Of a stretch of 64,000 nucleotides of DNA, positions 31,260 to 44,304 are shown in pieces. Position 1 is the first letter of the stretch, and every line of letters starts with the position of its first letter. This stretch comes from Prostheceraeus crozeri. Its lineage: Eukaryota; Platyhelminthes; Polycladida; Euryleptidae. Location of the stretch: contig CAJQUW010008657.1 in NCBI GenBank assembly GCA_907163375.1, positions 186,001 through 250,000 on the forward strand, written 5' to 3'. A program made the position numbers and the translations under genes. The notes beneath the pieces were generated by a model that was not told the origin of the DNA, made no database searches, and saw only the letters and a program-made list of their open reading frames with translations.

Positions 31260-32583
31260 AAAAGTGGATCATCCTAAAATTTGACTAAATAAAACATAAG
31301 TATGATACAGAAAGCATTTTTCATGATATTTCATGTCCCTAATATATTTAAATGTCCTTATATAATCTGATAAGCTATGATACAGTAACGGTTCTTAAGA
31401 AGCTAATATTTTGTGGCCCTATCCTTATTGTCAATGACATTACCAATTCGTCTAGGCATTGATTCGATGATATCGTTGATTTTTGACTGATCTAACTTTC
31501 TCCACTCTCTTTTTAACAGTGACGTAAGTTGTGACACGCCATAGGTAGCAGTGAACGACGAACGTTACGTTTTAGAATACTCCATACATTTTCTATGGGA
31601 TTCAGATCAGGAGAACGAGCTGGCCAAGATAATGTCCTAAGCCCTAATTGAGACTTGCATAAGTTGACTCTACTACTCCTGTGACACGTAGCATTATCAT
31701 CCATAAATAACCAAGTCGATGAATCACCAAGTTGATCTGTCATTTGGCCATCTTACAGGCGATCTGAGAGGGCCTCCTACATCTCTTGAAATTCGACTCA
31801 ATAAGTCTTCTACGAATAGTGGACTTAGAAATAGAGGAGTCTAGTGCAGCCATCTCAGTTAACGAGAGACTTGGATCAACTTTAACAAATCTCAAAATTA
31901 GGCGGTCTCTACGTTTGGATGTTTTGCGTGGACGGCCAGAGCCCTCTTTACGACAGAGTCGAAAATCATCATGCCATCGATGCACATTTGTGTAAGGGAC
32001 ATTTAGTCGCTTGCTTGTAGCTCGCAAAGAAAACCCTAGTTCTAAGAAGGCTGACACTTTGCCTTTTGTGAATGCGATCTAATTATTGTTCATTTGTGCT
32101 AGGTATTGTTTTCAACCGGTATGAGATAGATTTCTAGCTGAAAGCAATCAGGAGTGCTGCCAACACCACCGCAACGAAGTCAGGAAGCTATGGAACATGA
32201 AGTCCAGTTAATCACATGTAGCAGTTACATTATTGTTGATGAATAATGGCGCTATACTGGCTCTGATTGACCGATTTTCTTTATTTTTGTTTTGCTTGAT
32301 AGCTTTTGGCTTGTAGAACAACATATTACATAACAAAGGAAACAAATGTAATTTTATAAGAGTGAGGTATGATTTTGTGTAACATTGCTAAATGAAGATC
32401 AAATTATCTACTACTTTTTTTATCTATAACAGGAAAACAACTCAATATTCATGCTTGAAATTTCCAACAATGATATTAGTAAGCACAACTGACATATCTT
32501 CCAAATTTCAGAGAAATTCGTTCAAGTTTGGCGGAGTTAGACAAAGTTGAAGTTAAGGCGATGTTTACGGGTGATCCATTTTT
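31260..32583 (-). mobile_element. Tc1-type DNA transposon, internally deleted
   Basis: The ends are AAAAGTGGATCATCC (from 31,260) and the inverted counterpart of AAAAATGGATCACCC (ending 32,583), each next to TA (31,258-31,259 and 32,584-32,585), the target duplication of this superfamily. The length of 1.32 kb and an internal transposase on the minus strand fit Tc1. The termini are short and slightly diverged. Confidence 0.8.
31403..32090 (-). pseudogene. Tc1-like transposase (IS630-Tc1-mariner), inactive
   Basis: The N-terminal part carries the paired-like helix-turn-helix (ELGFSLRATSKRLNVPYTNV, later GSGRPRKTSKRRDRLI and STIRRRLIESNF). After a deletion the frame resumes with FMDDNATCHRS (second catalytic Asp) and ARSPDLNPIENVWSILKR (the DD34E glutamate block). 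After a frameshift it ends SMPRRIGNVIDNKDRATKY and a stop at 31,403. The segment holding the first catalytic Asp is gone and an early stop follows the likely start, so the enzyme is dead. Intact relatives are about 340 residues; little over 200 remain here. Confidence 0.85.
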
Positions 32584-32869
32584 TATGAAACAATCTTAAT
32601 TTTCAGGCATTTTGGATTCAAATATGGAATAATTTGTTTGAAACAAGGCATCCTCACTCATTGTAATGATTTCGAAGAGATTCCACAAAACAGTTGTTCT
32701 TTTACGACTTAAAAATCGTAAACGAAGAACTGCTATGCGGAATCCGTTGGAAACCATTACAATTGAATAATTTGTTCTGAGTTCAAATGGTCTTTCAGGC
32801 AAATTGTATTGGTTGAAGGTAGTGATATATGAGAACAATAATAAGCCCTATGCTCGCTCTATGAGAACT

Positions 32870-33190
32870 ATGAAAAGTCGAAAGTTGTCAATTATTCCCA
32901 GAGACAAAATCGCTATCACAGAAGTTCTGAGATGGACAGATGTGAAACACGTGCCAAAAGAATGGCAAAACATCTAAAGTGGAAGTGGACACTCACAGAA
33001 GACACAGCAATAAGTGGAGCACACGTCTGATAAATTAGATCTCGCGAAACGAAAGAAGGAAGGTTCACAGGAAGACAAAAGTTAAGATGGCGAAAGAACA
33101 TGGTGCTAGCTGGGACATACAGTGTAGAAGAGTGGATGCGAGCTACGATGGAGGCCGTTTTTCAAGTTAGATAACATCGGCTGCAGCAAG
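32870..33190 (+). pseudogene. LINE ORF2 3' fragment (C-terminal tail)
   Basis: The frame from about 32,937 reads KRMAKHLKWKWTLTED, two stops, GRFTGRQKLRWRKNMV, LAGTYSVEEWMRATMEAVF. This follows the pattern K-[WF]-x-W...GR...RW...AG..WM..A that ends many endonuclease-type LINE ORF2 proteins. Only the tail is present. It differs from the 4.6-kb fragment. The upstream limit is uncertain. Confidence 0.6.
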
Positions 33191-33199
33191 ACAGTAAGG

Positions 33200-34157
33200 A
33201 AGCAAAGGTCCCTGACGTTTTTAGCATGGAAATATGAAGAAATAAAACAATACAATATTAGAAATCTATGAATTTCTTTTATTATTGATTTTACGCCGGA
33301 TGCAAGTGGACATTAAAGAACCTATGAAACATTTATGCAAAATTTGGATCTAAATATGAATATGACATGCTGATGTTGCCTGTATAAGATTATTTATATC
33401 AAATAGAACATGGCTATATAGGGAAACATGTTCATTGGGGCTGTGCGCTAGCCGCACTTGTCCGCACCGGTGCACCGACAACTTCAAATTATGCTGAAAC
33501 ACTTATGCATTGTTCATGCAGTCGTTTCGCACTATATCTCCCGCGAACATCTGGAAAGTACGTAGGTCTTTTTAATAGAAGAGTTGAAATTTTCTAAAAT
33601 AAAATGTAAATTACCGTAATAAAGCACCAGGAAAATTCTAATACTGATAAAAAGTTAAAAGTGTTGAGGGATTGAGAAAATACTGTAATCCCGACCGGGA
33701 CTAGGAAAATTATTGGAATGGGGATGACGTTCATGAAACAAAAAGCTGGTAGTATGAAAATCAGTTAGCATGCAGTTAGTGATTCGGTACATCCTATACG
33801 GCAGCAAAAAATAAAAATGAATAAATAAAAGTTGTAAATTGTCAACATGGTTTACCGCGTCCGCAGACTTACACAAGACTCTTTTAGTCTTACTTTGCCA
33901 ATGCTTGTAAGTGACTCTCATCTCACTTTACCCTCATAATTCAAGCAGAACTCTTTAAAACCATAAAGTGCAGCAGGTGTTACAAAGATGTGCAACCTGT
34001 TAACAAAACAAAATGATGAAAAAAATGATGAAAACCCCTAGGACATCAGAAAATGCATGTACTTTATGAAACAGTCATGATTCCCAAAAATTTTAATGTT
34101 CATGATGTCGAAATGAAAAGTTTGGAATTGACTAGTGCGGTTCATATCCTATTCATA
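33200..34157. other. No gene recognised
   Basis: AT-rich sequence. A GC-richer patch near 33,440-33,480 (GTGCGCTAGCCGCAC, GCACCGGTGCACCG) contains small palindromes of unknown meaning. Confidence 0.5.
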
Positions 34158-34165
34158 TATTGTAT

Positions 34166-35550
34166 CAGAGTTGGAACCGCCCACCGGCCGGCCGGCCCGC
34201 TGACCAATTTTACAAGCGCCGACTGATTTAAATAAACCCTTGGCGACCTTTGACAACAATCACTACAACATTAAGAGCATGTAAGTCTAACATAATTTGA
34301 GAGTATCTACCCGCATGTTTTGTGACAAATATTGCGAACTTTTCTTTATACAGTTAAAGAATAACTATTGGCAACTGATACATGTACATGTAATTCAATC
34401 CCTACGTTATCAGTGATGTAGTTTGCAGAATCCTAAATTCCAGCCTGTATAAATTTTGGAAGCATTGTGCATTCCTCAACCAATCTATTTTGAAATTATT
34501 CTAGAGCTTGAATAATTTCACTACATGTGATAATTTTTATACAACACGTGGAGCTGAGAGCTGCAATGGATTTCAATGCATTACATTCCTGGGGCCTTCT
34601 ACCTACCTGAACATTTGACAGTGGATAATAAAATAAGTTAACGACACCCGACAAATTTTTATTGAAGTTGTACATGTACAGGGACACTCACTGAAATGAC
34701 AAATTGATGACAAGTATGGAGAGCTCACTGTTCCAGACTCTTATACATGTGCGTCAGTTCTCGGTCATCTATGTAAACTCAAAAGATCTGATTTTAAACT
34801 GCAGGGAAGAAAGCTCGCTATTGGCGTCGCAAATCTCTGGAATTCCCTCACAAGTGAAAAAGTAAATCTCACTTCAGTGAATCACTCTAAATCAAGTTTG
34901 AAAGTCGCAGACAAAACATTTCTCAACATCAGCACTCAGTCAGTGATCAAATTGTTTATCACAGAACTAATGTCGCTAGAAAAACCTTTGTTATATTGAT
35001 ACTTAGAATCCTTTGACCGCTTATAGCTTTCCTGTGGAGGCGAGATATAGATATAAGCATACATGTATATTGTATCAATGTTAGTATTATAACAATGCCC
35101 GTGTGGGTCATTATTTTGATTACATGTTTTCAATTTGTTTCTGTTTGATCGACTTTGAGTCACCATTATCATAAATTATAAAGTAGGCCTACAGCTCATT
35201 AGACAAGTGAATAAGTCATTAAGCGCATTACTGACAATGTACGCAAAACATCTTGTCAAAGTGCGAATAATTGCATCATATAATATTAAATTACAATAGC
35301 TAACTCTCGCTTATAAGGAGTACCGGATGGCCTACTATTCATGTATTTCATATGTGTTATGTGGAAATTGAATAATGACCTATGACATAAGTTGACCAGA
35401 TAATATTTGACGATCAAAGCTTTAACCAATTGGTAAAGAGACGCCATCCACCGTCCCATCCCCGACCGGCAGCTTTTTAATGAGCCGGCCGCCGACCGGC
35501 CGGTTTTTATGATGCCGGTCACCGCCAGGCCCCGGCCGGTTCCAACTCTG
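34166..35550. mobile_element. Non-autonomous hAT element, copy H1
   Basis: The termini CAGAGTTGGAACCG (34,166) and CGGTTCCAACTCTG (ending 35,550) are perfect 14-bp inverted repeats of hAT type. TATTGTAT (34,158-34,165) and TATTGCAT (35,551-35,558) form an 8-bp duplication with one change. Subterminal regions are strongly enriched in CCGGC. The internal 1.3 kb has no transposase; a patch near 34,800-34,900 (KLAIGVANLWNSL in one frame) looks like captured or nested LINE sequence. Copy H2 at 50.8 kb carries the same internal sequence in opposite orientation. Confidence 0.85.
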
Positions 35551-35558
35551 TATTGCAT

Positions 35559-37199
35559 GTTTATTGATATATACCTATTAATATGTGTATTCATATTCAA
35601 ACATAATGCTTAAATCGTCTTCTCTCCACATTTATTGTGGCCACGGTATAATGCAAAATAAATAAATGTTATTAAGGTAATTGGAATTATGCAGCAAAAT
35701 ATGAAATGGCTCGAAATTCACACATTCAGGTGAACCCGATCAGAGAACCGGTTCAACAAAAAAGCCGACTACAACAATGCACCGGCCGTAATTTTCATAA
35801 ACATGTATCGACTGCTTTTTTCAACAGAACTTCATCAATGTCAAGAAATCAACTTACATATATTTCCGTATGGCATGTTGCTCGGAATAGTTCCATCTAT
35901 TGTCCCGACTGAGGCATTACAACATTTATAGGAAACTGTATTAAGTTCAGTTTTCACCGATGTTAAAATCGCAATTACATCCTTTTGTGCCATGTAGCCT
36001 GTAAAATTGAAATATCTATTAAGTCATGTCTGTCTTCTGGCAAAATATTAGCGAGAAACTGAATTAAAATTGCATGTTTCTTGAAATGATTACAAATGTA
36101 TGAATAGAGCAGAATAAATCATCCGATCACGAGATCATATCGAATAAGTCACAGCCACTCATATACAAACAACAGCTAAATGCTTACCTGATAACGTCTG
36201 TGCCGTCGGACAAGCATTTCCTCTGATTAACAATAATGATCTCAAATTCAAATTTGCTTGCAGATAAGGAAATCCATCGCCAGTTAAAATATCTTTGGAA
36301 GAAATGGTTTGTTTGCACTTTGTTTTGACAGCATTAATTATGATAGGCTTGAATGCATTGAGGATAGTTGTCCACTGAAATTTAAATAGTAGGCCTAAGC
36401 ATTATAGGTAAGAGATACATTTTATTCACCATCCTAACATTTGTAAGGGGCAAATCCACCTTGACCGAAGCCTAATAATGAATGTAAATTATTGACTGCA
36501 CTCAAGTTGTTTTTTCCAGAGTTTGTAAATAGTTCAGAACTATAAATTTCAACGTTTACTCAGAATCATAAGTGAAATTGAAACAGTTTCGATAATGATT
36601 AGTTTTGACTTCTCTTAGATTAATTTCGTAATGCATTCGACAGCATTGTATTTTATGGAAGGCCTAACTTTCACTACTATCCGTTAAAAGCTTGGTCTCT
36701 GACAAGTACTTGCCAAAATTGAATGTATTGCATAGACATCTTGTAAAACTATTAAAATTCAAGTTTCTCATCGTTTCTATAGTTGCTAATTCTTTTTATA
36801 GAAGTGGTAAAGCATGACGCGAATAGAAGTCTCAAAATAAGCAGGCAATTAGATGTCTGAGAATTAGACTATCTATACAAAAGAGCAATGAGACTCAACA
36901 CTTTATTTAGTATGTTGATCACATCAGCTAAAAACACCGCACATTGGATTTGCATGTGGTTTTTCCAATGGCGGTATTCATGCTCTAGCTCTCTGCTTGT
37001 ACTTTGAACAACTATGTTTTATGTCTTAACTAAGAATTATTGAAATTATACCCAATTTTTGCAGTATGTTCCTACTCGCATAATTGTTTCCAATAATGGC
37101 TCTAGGTTAATTGTATGAAATGAGAAAACGAAATGATGTTATTGAGATTTCTTTGTGCATGGAATAAAACTCAAAAAATTCACGCATGTAACGTGGGAG
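35559..37199. other. No gene recognised
   Basis: AT-rich sequence with no motif-bearing open frame. The short frame at 35,706-35,909 is unassigned. Confidence 0.5.
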
Positions 37200-37854
37200 A
37201 TTTTCATTCTCTTCATGTCAAATTCTTCGTGTTATGACAACCTTAGAGAAGCAGCGTTTGCTAAACTAGCAATTCCATGGGCTAAATGCCCATCCTTATT
37301 AATGTAAGTATTTTCTTAAGCGTGATAATATCAGAAAATATCTGTCACTGAAAGAGCAAAATATCACAACTAAAAACAATGATCATAATTAACTTTAAAA
37401 GATGTAAATTGGTACACATCACTATTCAGATTCAAGAAATGAAACTTAAGCTTAGTGAATCTTAAAATCATGCCAATGAATATTGAATTTAAAACCTGCA
37501 ATTTCAGCTATGAAGCGCAATAATATCTAAACTTTTCCATGAAGACTTGCATTATAATGTGGTTCATGAAATTTCCTTCATAATCAGCCTAGTTTTCACT
37601 TAATTATGGTACTGTTAGTAAATGTTCATTCCTTATAGATATCTAATAGGTTTCATGCTACTAATTAGTGGGTCCACGTCTCTAGTATATAGATACAGGA
37701 ATGATCTGCAAAGAATTAGTTTATCAAAAATTGATCAAATATTTTTTAGACCGCAGGAACGCAATCTCAGCAGAAAATGAATCTTTTAATGTAAAGATTT
37801 TCACGATATGTATGGTAACACTCTAACTAAGTTGCTATATATACTTACTCTATG
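37200..37854 (-). mobile_element. MITE copy D
   Basis: It aligns in reverse orientation with the 49-kb copy: ATGACAACCTTAGAGA, TATTTTCTTAAGCGTGAT, AATTAACTTTAAAAGATG, CACATCACTATTCAG, then the terminus CTATATATACTTACTCTATG ending at 37,854. The left terminus is not clear and may lie somewhat upstream of 37,200. Confidence 0.65.
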
Positions 37855-38978
37855 AACCTGCGGAAAGATATTGTATTTATCGTCGACCGGGGTGTTAGCA
37901 ACTTGGATTGTCGTTGTTAGATCATCGCCACAACTTGACTCAATCACTGTGTGAATACCATTGTACGGTAGCAGGTAAGTAAGCAACTAAGCCAAATATT
38001 GAATATTCCTTATCTTAGTGGCTACTGCCCTCAGAAGCCACTATGCCGAGGATGACGTTTCGAATCCGTCGAATGGCAAATTTCATGCCTGTTTACTTGG
38101 TCTTACTCTTTGGTCTCACCCCATTCCTAACTTTGGCCTATTTTTAATTTTCCACCGGTCGCGATGTCTTGGTGTAGGATGATGTAGAATGAATATTCTG
38201 AAGTGGTTGGTTATGTTTTAGTACAATGCGTCTGAAGGGAGAAATATTCTGTCATTCTGTATTTCTCGGAATTGAATGCGGTACAGAGGTTGATAAAGAT
38301 GAACATATCATTTATTATATTCTATAGAATCTCATCTCAGGTAAATAGAGTACTTAATTGTTTCCTAAGCTGTCTGAGTGAAAACGGACGGACAAGAAGT
38401 GCTTCCCTTGCTATATTTGCGAACATGGTCACTTTGTCATTCATGCATATCATGTTTTGGATAACCAACTGAATTCTATCCATAGTGCAATTATTATTTT
38501 GAATTACATATACTTATTAAAGCGCATTACTTTCAGATATTATTGAACTTAAATATTCATATTCATTTCTAAAATGAATTTCAAATTTCACTGACCAATG
38601 AAAAAATAATTGAGAAAATATGACCAAGCGTCATTACACTGAGGATAAACTTTCTTTTTCATTCTTTCATTCATTTCTTTGAATATTTTTTCACAACATT
38701 CAACCCCGTGATTTGAAGGTACCCATAGTTTTCATTACATGAGTAGGAAGAATCACAGAAGTCCGGCTCAAACGTGTAATTGGGTTTATTAGAATCTCCA
38801 ATAAGTAGAATTTGTAGCAATATTCAATTTACATTTTTCATTCCATTTCAATGATATGAAACATGATCATGACAACATTTATATTGCATACAGTCCACAT
38901 CATGAAAATCACAGAGATTCATTCGAAGTTGTCAGACCTTCGAAAAGTGGCAAAATTCAGATAGATACAAGGACCTAC
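37855..38978. other. No gene recognised
   Basis: AT-rich sequence. It would be downstream or intronic to the minus-strand CAP/EGF gene, but no exon was recognised. Confidence 0.45.
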
Positions 38979-39082
38979 CATCAAAGGGTCGACGGGATAA
39001 TCTGCTTGACGAATAGATTGGAAATATATCTTTTCCTTTTTCAAGATCAAAAACGAACCAGTCTTCATCTGCGCTACATTAT
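38979..39082 (-). CDS. Possible further exon of the CAP/EGF gene
   Basis: On the minus strand CACTTATTTTGCAG precedes a 104-nt segment ending GATG before GTAGGT. Joined in the phase left by the EGF exon at 41,461, the frame is open (YNVAQMKTGSFLILKK, later IYFQSIRQADYPVDPLM). Another frame with a later start reads EDWFVFDLEKGKDIFP. Neither gives a recognised domain. In CLEC18-type proteins a C-type lectin domain would be expected here, but I cannot identify one. The exon call rests on splice sites alone. Confidence 0.25.
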
Positions 39083-41460
39083 CTGCAAAATAAGTGTGAA
39101 ATGCGTTAAAGTACACTTAAAGCCAAAAGACTTGTCGCACATGCAATGTTAACTAATGCGCAAGGGTGACAAGTCTTTTGACTTTTAGTGTATATCATGC
39201 TTACATGCATCAAGCATGACAAATAGGAGAAGATGAACTTAATGGCATTACTATTTTGAAATACCCTTCTGTCTTCAAACTCTGAGAAGTAGTCAACGCA
39301 GTTCTAGGTGCTTCATCATCAGCAATGCTTATCAGTTATGCTTGCCATTCTTATAATGCCACTGAGTATTTTTTGAAGATCATTTGAGCAAGTTAGATAT
39401 GTCTTGTTTAAGATTCTTCGTCACTTTTAGGCATTATGGCAGAAGTTTCTATTGTGAATATTGTTCAATTTAAATAAGCAAGGATCATTGTGTTAATGCA
39501 AAGACGATATCTGTCTTTGAAAGTAAATAAATGCATGACATTAATTCCATGTGATTTTTTGCAAATACATTCAAATCGACAGTTTATGCAAGCAACATAC
39601 AAGCCTGCAACAAAACTGAATAAACTGCATATTACATGTTCGTCCCACAGAGTATGCAGATCATACACTGGCATTGCCTGGAGTAATCTTGAAATCAGTG
39701 AGTAGTGTTAATGGAACATATTTTATCATTAGCATTACTTGTAAACCTATAACTCCTTACCATGAGGACATCGGCTCCTTTCTCTTCTTTTCTCATCACT
39801 TTAAATCATTTTCGTGAATTCTCACAACAGTCTATATTTTTTCTTATGCGTGTTAACCCTGCCTGACTAGTGTTTTCCAAAGAAATCAATCAAAAAAGAA
39901 AAGTTCCACAAAAATAATTTCGGTCGTTTTAAAGATTGCGACGTTCCATGCAGTGGTGTCGCCAGGAACCCGACCCCATGAAGCGTTGCAATCGTGATCA
40001 GATGTCATGATGTCTGATTGAAGTAGATATCACTTATGTAGCACACTACAAATATGAAGTATTATGTAAACTTACAGAGATTCCCACAGGTATGCTGTAT
40101 ACAGTCTACAAAAGTGCCAAACGAATAACAAGAGTCTGACCATAAGTTCTGCATGTTGCCACATCATTTCTGCTTATAACTTTGGTTGCTGCTACCATTT
40201 CATCCATCTTTCCGTTGTCTTTAGAGATTATGGTGCACAGGAATTACCGCGTACTTTTTTCATGGCCATAATTTGGTTGAATAATTGCGCACTGCGTCCC
40301 TGATCTCTGCGAAGGTGTAGCTGTTTGTCGCCAACTAAAAAATCTTCAGAAATCATAACTTCTCAATGCTTTGTGAACATCACCTTTTGAGACTTGTCTG
40401 AGAGAAATCAAGGATGACTCTGTTGTAGCACACGCAAGTTGAGCTCAACGCAATCGATCATGATTATGCGAATTACCTGTACCTGACAACCTGCTATTTT
40501 CATTGACATGAATATATTTCGATCACCTGCTCAGTTTTTCCATACAGTTTACATTTGATTCTCTTATACTGGGATTACGGGACATAAACACGCGGCTTTT
40601 TGTCTTGTCCTTTGTTTCCCTTATCTTACAATCGCAATGCTATGGTGTGATGACATCAAGATCATGCTCACTTTTTTACTTTTTGGAATAAGTGAAACTT
40701 TAATGCTCGCATATATCGTCAAGACGAAAACTGAGGAATCTTTCTCTCTCGAAAAGGATGAAAGCTTTCTCTTTATCAAAACTTTCACCGGTTATGAACT
40801 CAGAATGTGCGCTATGTAGGCATGCAGCTTGAGTGAACTATAATTTTGTGTAGCTTATGAATATTTTCTTGGGCAAATTGATCAATTTAGCTGATTGATG
40901 CGGCTTCCAAGTGCTCTCTGCAATAAGAAAGCACGTAACTTCTCCTAATAAATGAAAGTTTGTTGAGAATGGCACAAACAGAATACCGATATTTTTGGTC
41001 AGCGACCGACTTCAAGTAGCGTTTCAAACGCAAGTAATATAGACTGTAGATTAGTTTGTAATTGTAAATTGAGTAATGTATACAGAGTGAGACATGTTTT
41101 GTAGTGGGAAATGTGATAGTCTTCGATTATAGATTTGCTATCAATAGATGGAGCTTTCAAAAATTAAAATCATGCAGTTTTTGTACCATATTTTATGTAA
41201 TAGCAAGACAGATTAACTTTTGGCTGGATGTAAATGCGCTACAATCAATACAAAATACAGCTGAAAGTAAAATCTATCTACAAAACTTAACAAAGATGTG
41301 CTAAAACGGTTCATTTTAGTTCTTGGCGGACGAAGGACGGAACTGTTCCTGGGGATAGAGAACCCACGCACTTAGTTAGTCAATGTTTTCTTATGTTCAA
41401 ATTGTTAAGCATCAAACATCTTCATTCAAAATAACTTGATATTCCACAAATCGTGCTTAC
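39083..41460. other. Probable intron; one weak exon candidate
   Basis: Minus-strand sequence at about 40,075-40,165 has a Cys-rich frame (CGNMQNLWSDSCYSFGTF, VDCIQHTCGNL) running into GTAAGT. It resembles a disulfide-rich module, but its acceptor is unclear. The frames at 40,637-40,816 and 41,104-41,301 have no motif. Confidence 0.35.
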
Positions 41461-41607
41461 ACTCGCATAGGTTGCCAGTATATGCGGCAGGGCATTTGCA
41501 AGCACTGCAGTTGTTGAGAAGAGTTCCACCATTCTTGCAAACGGTTGAGCCAGCATTACAAAAATTTGACGTGCATTTATATGGATTCGCAACTCTCGTA
41601 TTCTTGA
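41461..41607 (-). CDS. EGF-like exon of a CAP/SCP-EGF protein (exon D)
   Basis: The acceptor is ATCTGTTTTGCAG and the donor GTAAGCAC. Translation in the phase set by exon C gives KNTRVANPYKCTSNFC, then VCKNGGTLLNNCSACKCPAA and YTGNLCE. This has the Cys spacing and the G-x-C end of an EGF-like domain. Both borders are phase 1, the classic phase of shuffled EGF modules. Reading through the donor would instead give about a dozen more residues and a stop, so it could be the last exon. Extracellular location is inferred from the domain type. Confidence 0.75.
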
Positions 41608-43514
41608 CTGCAAAACAGATGATAGTGCATACGTTAGTAAAAAGTATATATCAAAAGTAGCATTTTTAAGCACCATTGTCAGAAAAACTTGCATGGTTGA
41701 AGATACTTAAGTCACAGTTTTGTATGGACTAATTAATTTTCAGGATCATTTTTTTAATTTCACTCTTAAGATAATATGGCAGTTGAAGCCCTATCTTTGT
41801 TAGGACAGCTGAGATCATTGAAATATCACTTCAGCAATACTTAGCTTCTGCAATTGACAAAGTTTTGTAAAAAGGATCTGCGGTGTAGAAATTTCCAATC
41901 ATTTATCAGCAAAGGCAAACTACGAGTAAATTTGATAAAATTAGAATAACAAGAAAATTAATCATAAAATTTAATTTTTTTACATAAGATTTACAAAATT
42001 ATGACGTAGAAATCACAATCATGTTATGATGGCCATCGTAATTTCGAAAAGCAATATTGATCGGATATGCGTTTCATGAGCTACTTTTATTCTTATGATT
42101 TGAATTTCGATGAAGATTTTAGTTTGAAGTTTTCTACGCTTATGCCGATCAGCTCATAGCGGGCTGGGGAATGGGAATGTGCGAGCCGGCCGGTCGGAAA
42201 ATTCAGGCCCATGCAAATGTCCGTTCGTCGGCACATAGAGAAGAGCATGTTTCTATTGGCTTAACTTGTAGCGCGATGCAAATAAGAATTCATAAGGATG
42301 TATTGCTGGGATATCAGCATGGATCAGCATTCACTCTTTTCTCTTCGAAAATACACCACCTAAGGATTTTGAAATTTGATTCTTCTCGAGACCTAGAAAG
42401 TTTGAACTGTATCGGTGCTATAATTGACTGTCAGCAAACAGTAGGTTTCCATGGTAGTCTTATGGAAGTCACAAATGTATACTTCCAAGAATAAATGAAG
42501 TATATGAGCCATATATTTCCAAGAGCATTAAAAAACAGGAAAATGCATGTAATTCATAGAAACAGCGTATAGTTGGCACTGTTGAAAACAGTTGACATTC
42601 CGATCAGGAAGGAGTGGAGAATGATCAAAAATAAATTTCGAGATATCATACTTATCGGTAAGTGTTGTCTTTAATCACCGTCGTAAATCCTTTGCCTTTT
42701 GGAGAAACCTTTCGATGGATTTTACCGACTTTGGAGTGAAAGAACTCAATTATTATCAAATTATCAAATTCAGTTGCACTGTTGCAACTGGTTAGCAATG
42801 GCACTATTTCTTGTAGTAAATTTTGATATAGCGAACATTCTATCATAAAATGATACTGATGAGTCTCCACTTTTGAATTAGCCTATCATATAACTCCCAT
42901 TAACGCTTTTCATATCGTAATCGATTTCGTAACTGCCACTTGCGAAATCTAATTTATGATTTTTTGTTCAAAATTATAATAATATATTGATGTTATTGTA
43001 ATCAACATTAAAATTCAAATATGATTTCGTAGTATTCTCACATCCAAATAATTCTAAATAATTCAGGTCAGAATGAATCTCTTTTTCTGCTGATGTAATG
43101 AGTCACTCACTAAAATTAACAGAAAGAGAAGTTAAAGAGTGATGCTCAGATGAGCTTCACTATGATCCTTGAACTTTCTTCCATTCCATCGCCTGCTACT
43201 TTTCAGGCCGTGAATAGGTGAGGACCTACTATATCAGCAAAATGCTGATCCAGTCAACTGAATTTCAAGGTACTTACGATTCAAAGAAATTGTGACAATT
43301 TCATCAATGTAAAAAAATTCACAGCAACCCGCAAATTATGATAGTCTTACTATTTAGCTAATGCAATGTGATTCGCTTTTTTTGCTGCCTATAAGTTCCT
43401 AGACTATCCAGAACTTTTAGTAAATTGACACTTCATACAGTGATGTATCCATTTTTAACAACGACTGTGCTTATTAAGCATCTTTAGTAGAACAAAGATT
43501 GAAAGAAAACTTAC
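41608..43514. other. Intron of the CAP/EGF gene
   Basis: The interval is bounded by a donor after exon C and the acceptor of exon D on the minus strand. It contains a CCGGCCGG patch near 42,183 that resembles the hAT subterminal sequence, without recognisable ends. No other feature is evident. Confidence 0.6.
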
Positions 43515-43735
43515 TCGCACAATCATTGCCAACAAACCCTGATCGACATGTACATGAGCAATTAACTTTGTTGAACACTCCACAATTTTGGCAAATAACG
43601 CGACATTTTCCAGCGTTGTTGACACTCGTTGAATACGCTTTGGACACGCAGAGATTGTTGATACAAAGTGGAGCTTGAGCAGGGCAAGCTGCACATGGAA
43701 TGCCAATTTCGTATGGTCGATTGCCAGTACTCGAC
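43515..43735 (-). CDS. CAP/SCP C-terminal and EGF-like exon (exon C)
   Basis: The acceptor is CTATTTCAACAG and the donor GTAAGTTTTC. The 221-nt exon completes a proline codon split with exon B, then reads SSTGNRPYEIGIPCAACP and APLCINNLCVSK. This is the 'PY..G.PC..CP...C..NLC' tail that follows CAP domains in cysteine-rich secretory proteins. A Cys-rich segment follows (CRVICQNCGVFNKVNCSCTC, RSGFVGNDCA), read as a first EGF-like repeat. It ends in phase 1. The neighbouring exons on each side fit in frame, which makes chance unlikely. Confidence 0.85.
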
Positions 43736-44188
43736 CTGTTGAAATAGAGATGCTCAATTTCCATTATCTGAAATTCTGTTGCTAATATTCACAGAATTCT
43801 CTGCCCCAGAATTCACAGAATTCGCAGATTTGAAATAGCTCTCAGTGACATGATTTTTCTCAATTTCATCACAGCTAAGAAGAAATGGAGCAATTAATGG
43901 CTGTTCAAACGAGAAGTCCCAAAGCACAAAAGTGAAAATTGTGTCGTGTCAACATCGAGGATATCGAACTACATCTTAAATGTGATGCGCTTGACTACCT
44001 CTTCTATCTACATTATATTGCATCAATCTACCAAATTTGAAATTTTGAAATATTTTAAACATAAGTACAGAATATTAACCTGTAAAATCTGCACAACCCG
44101 AATGAATCCCACATAAGTGAAAAATATTACTGATCAACATTAAACATCGAAAAGAAAAAGCCAATTATTTTCATTATGCAACACTCAC
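43736..44188. other. Intron of the CAP/EGF gene
   Basis: A short AT-rich interval between the donor of exon B and the acceptor of exon C on the minus strand; nothing else was recognised. Confidence 0.75.
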
Positions 44189-44304
44189 GGCAAGCGATTG
44201 TTAGGAAATTTATCTGCGACGTATTGACAAAACATGTAGTACCAGGTATTTGGACATCTAGAAGTTATACCGCATCCAAGTTTTGCATAGACTGAACCAA
44301 CCAT
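44189..44304 (-). CDS. CAP/SCP domain exon (exon B)
   Basis: The acceptor is GCTTGCATTCCAG and the donor GTGAGTGTTG. The 116-nt exon encodes MVGSVYAKLGCGITSRCP, then TWYYMFCQYVADKFPNNRL, ending with two bases of a codon completed in exon C. It continues directly from CGHYTA of exon A, so the CAP signature GHYTQVVW appears as HYTA|MVG. It also contains the later G-C-G and C-x-Y conserved positions. The usual Trp of the signature is Gly here, a departure from the family consensus. Confidence 0.85.
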
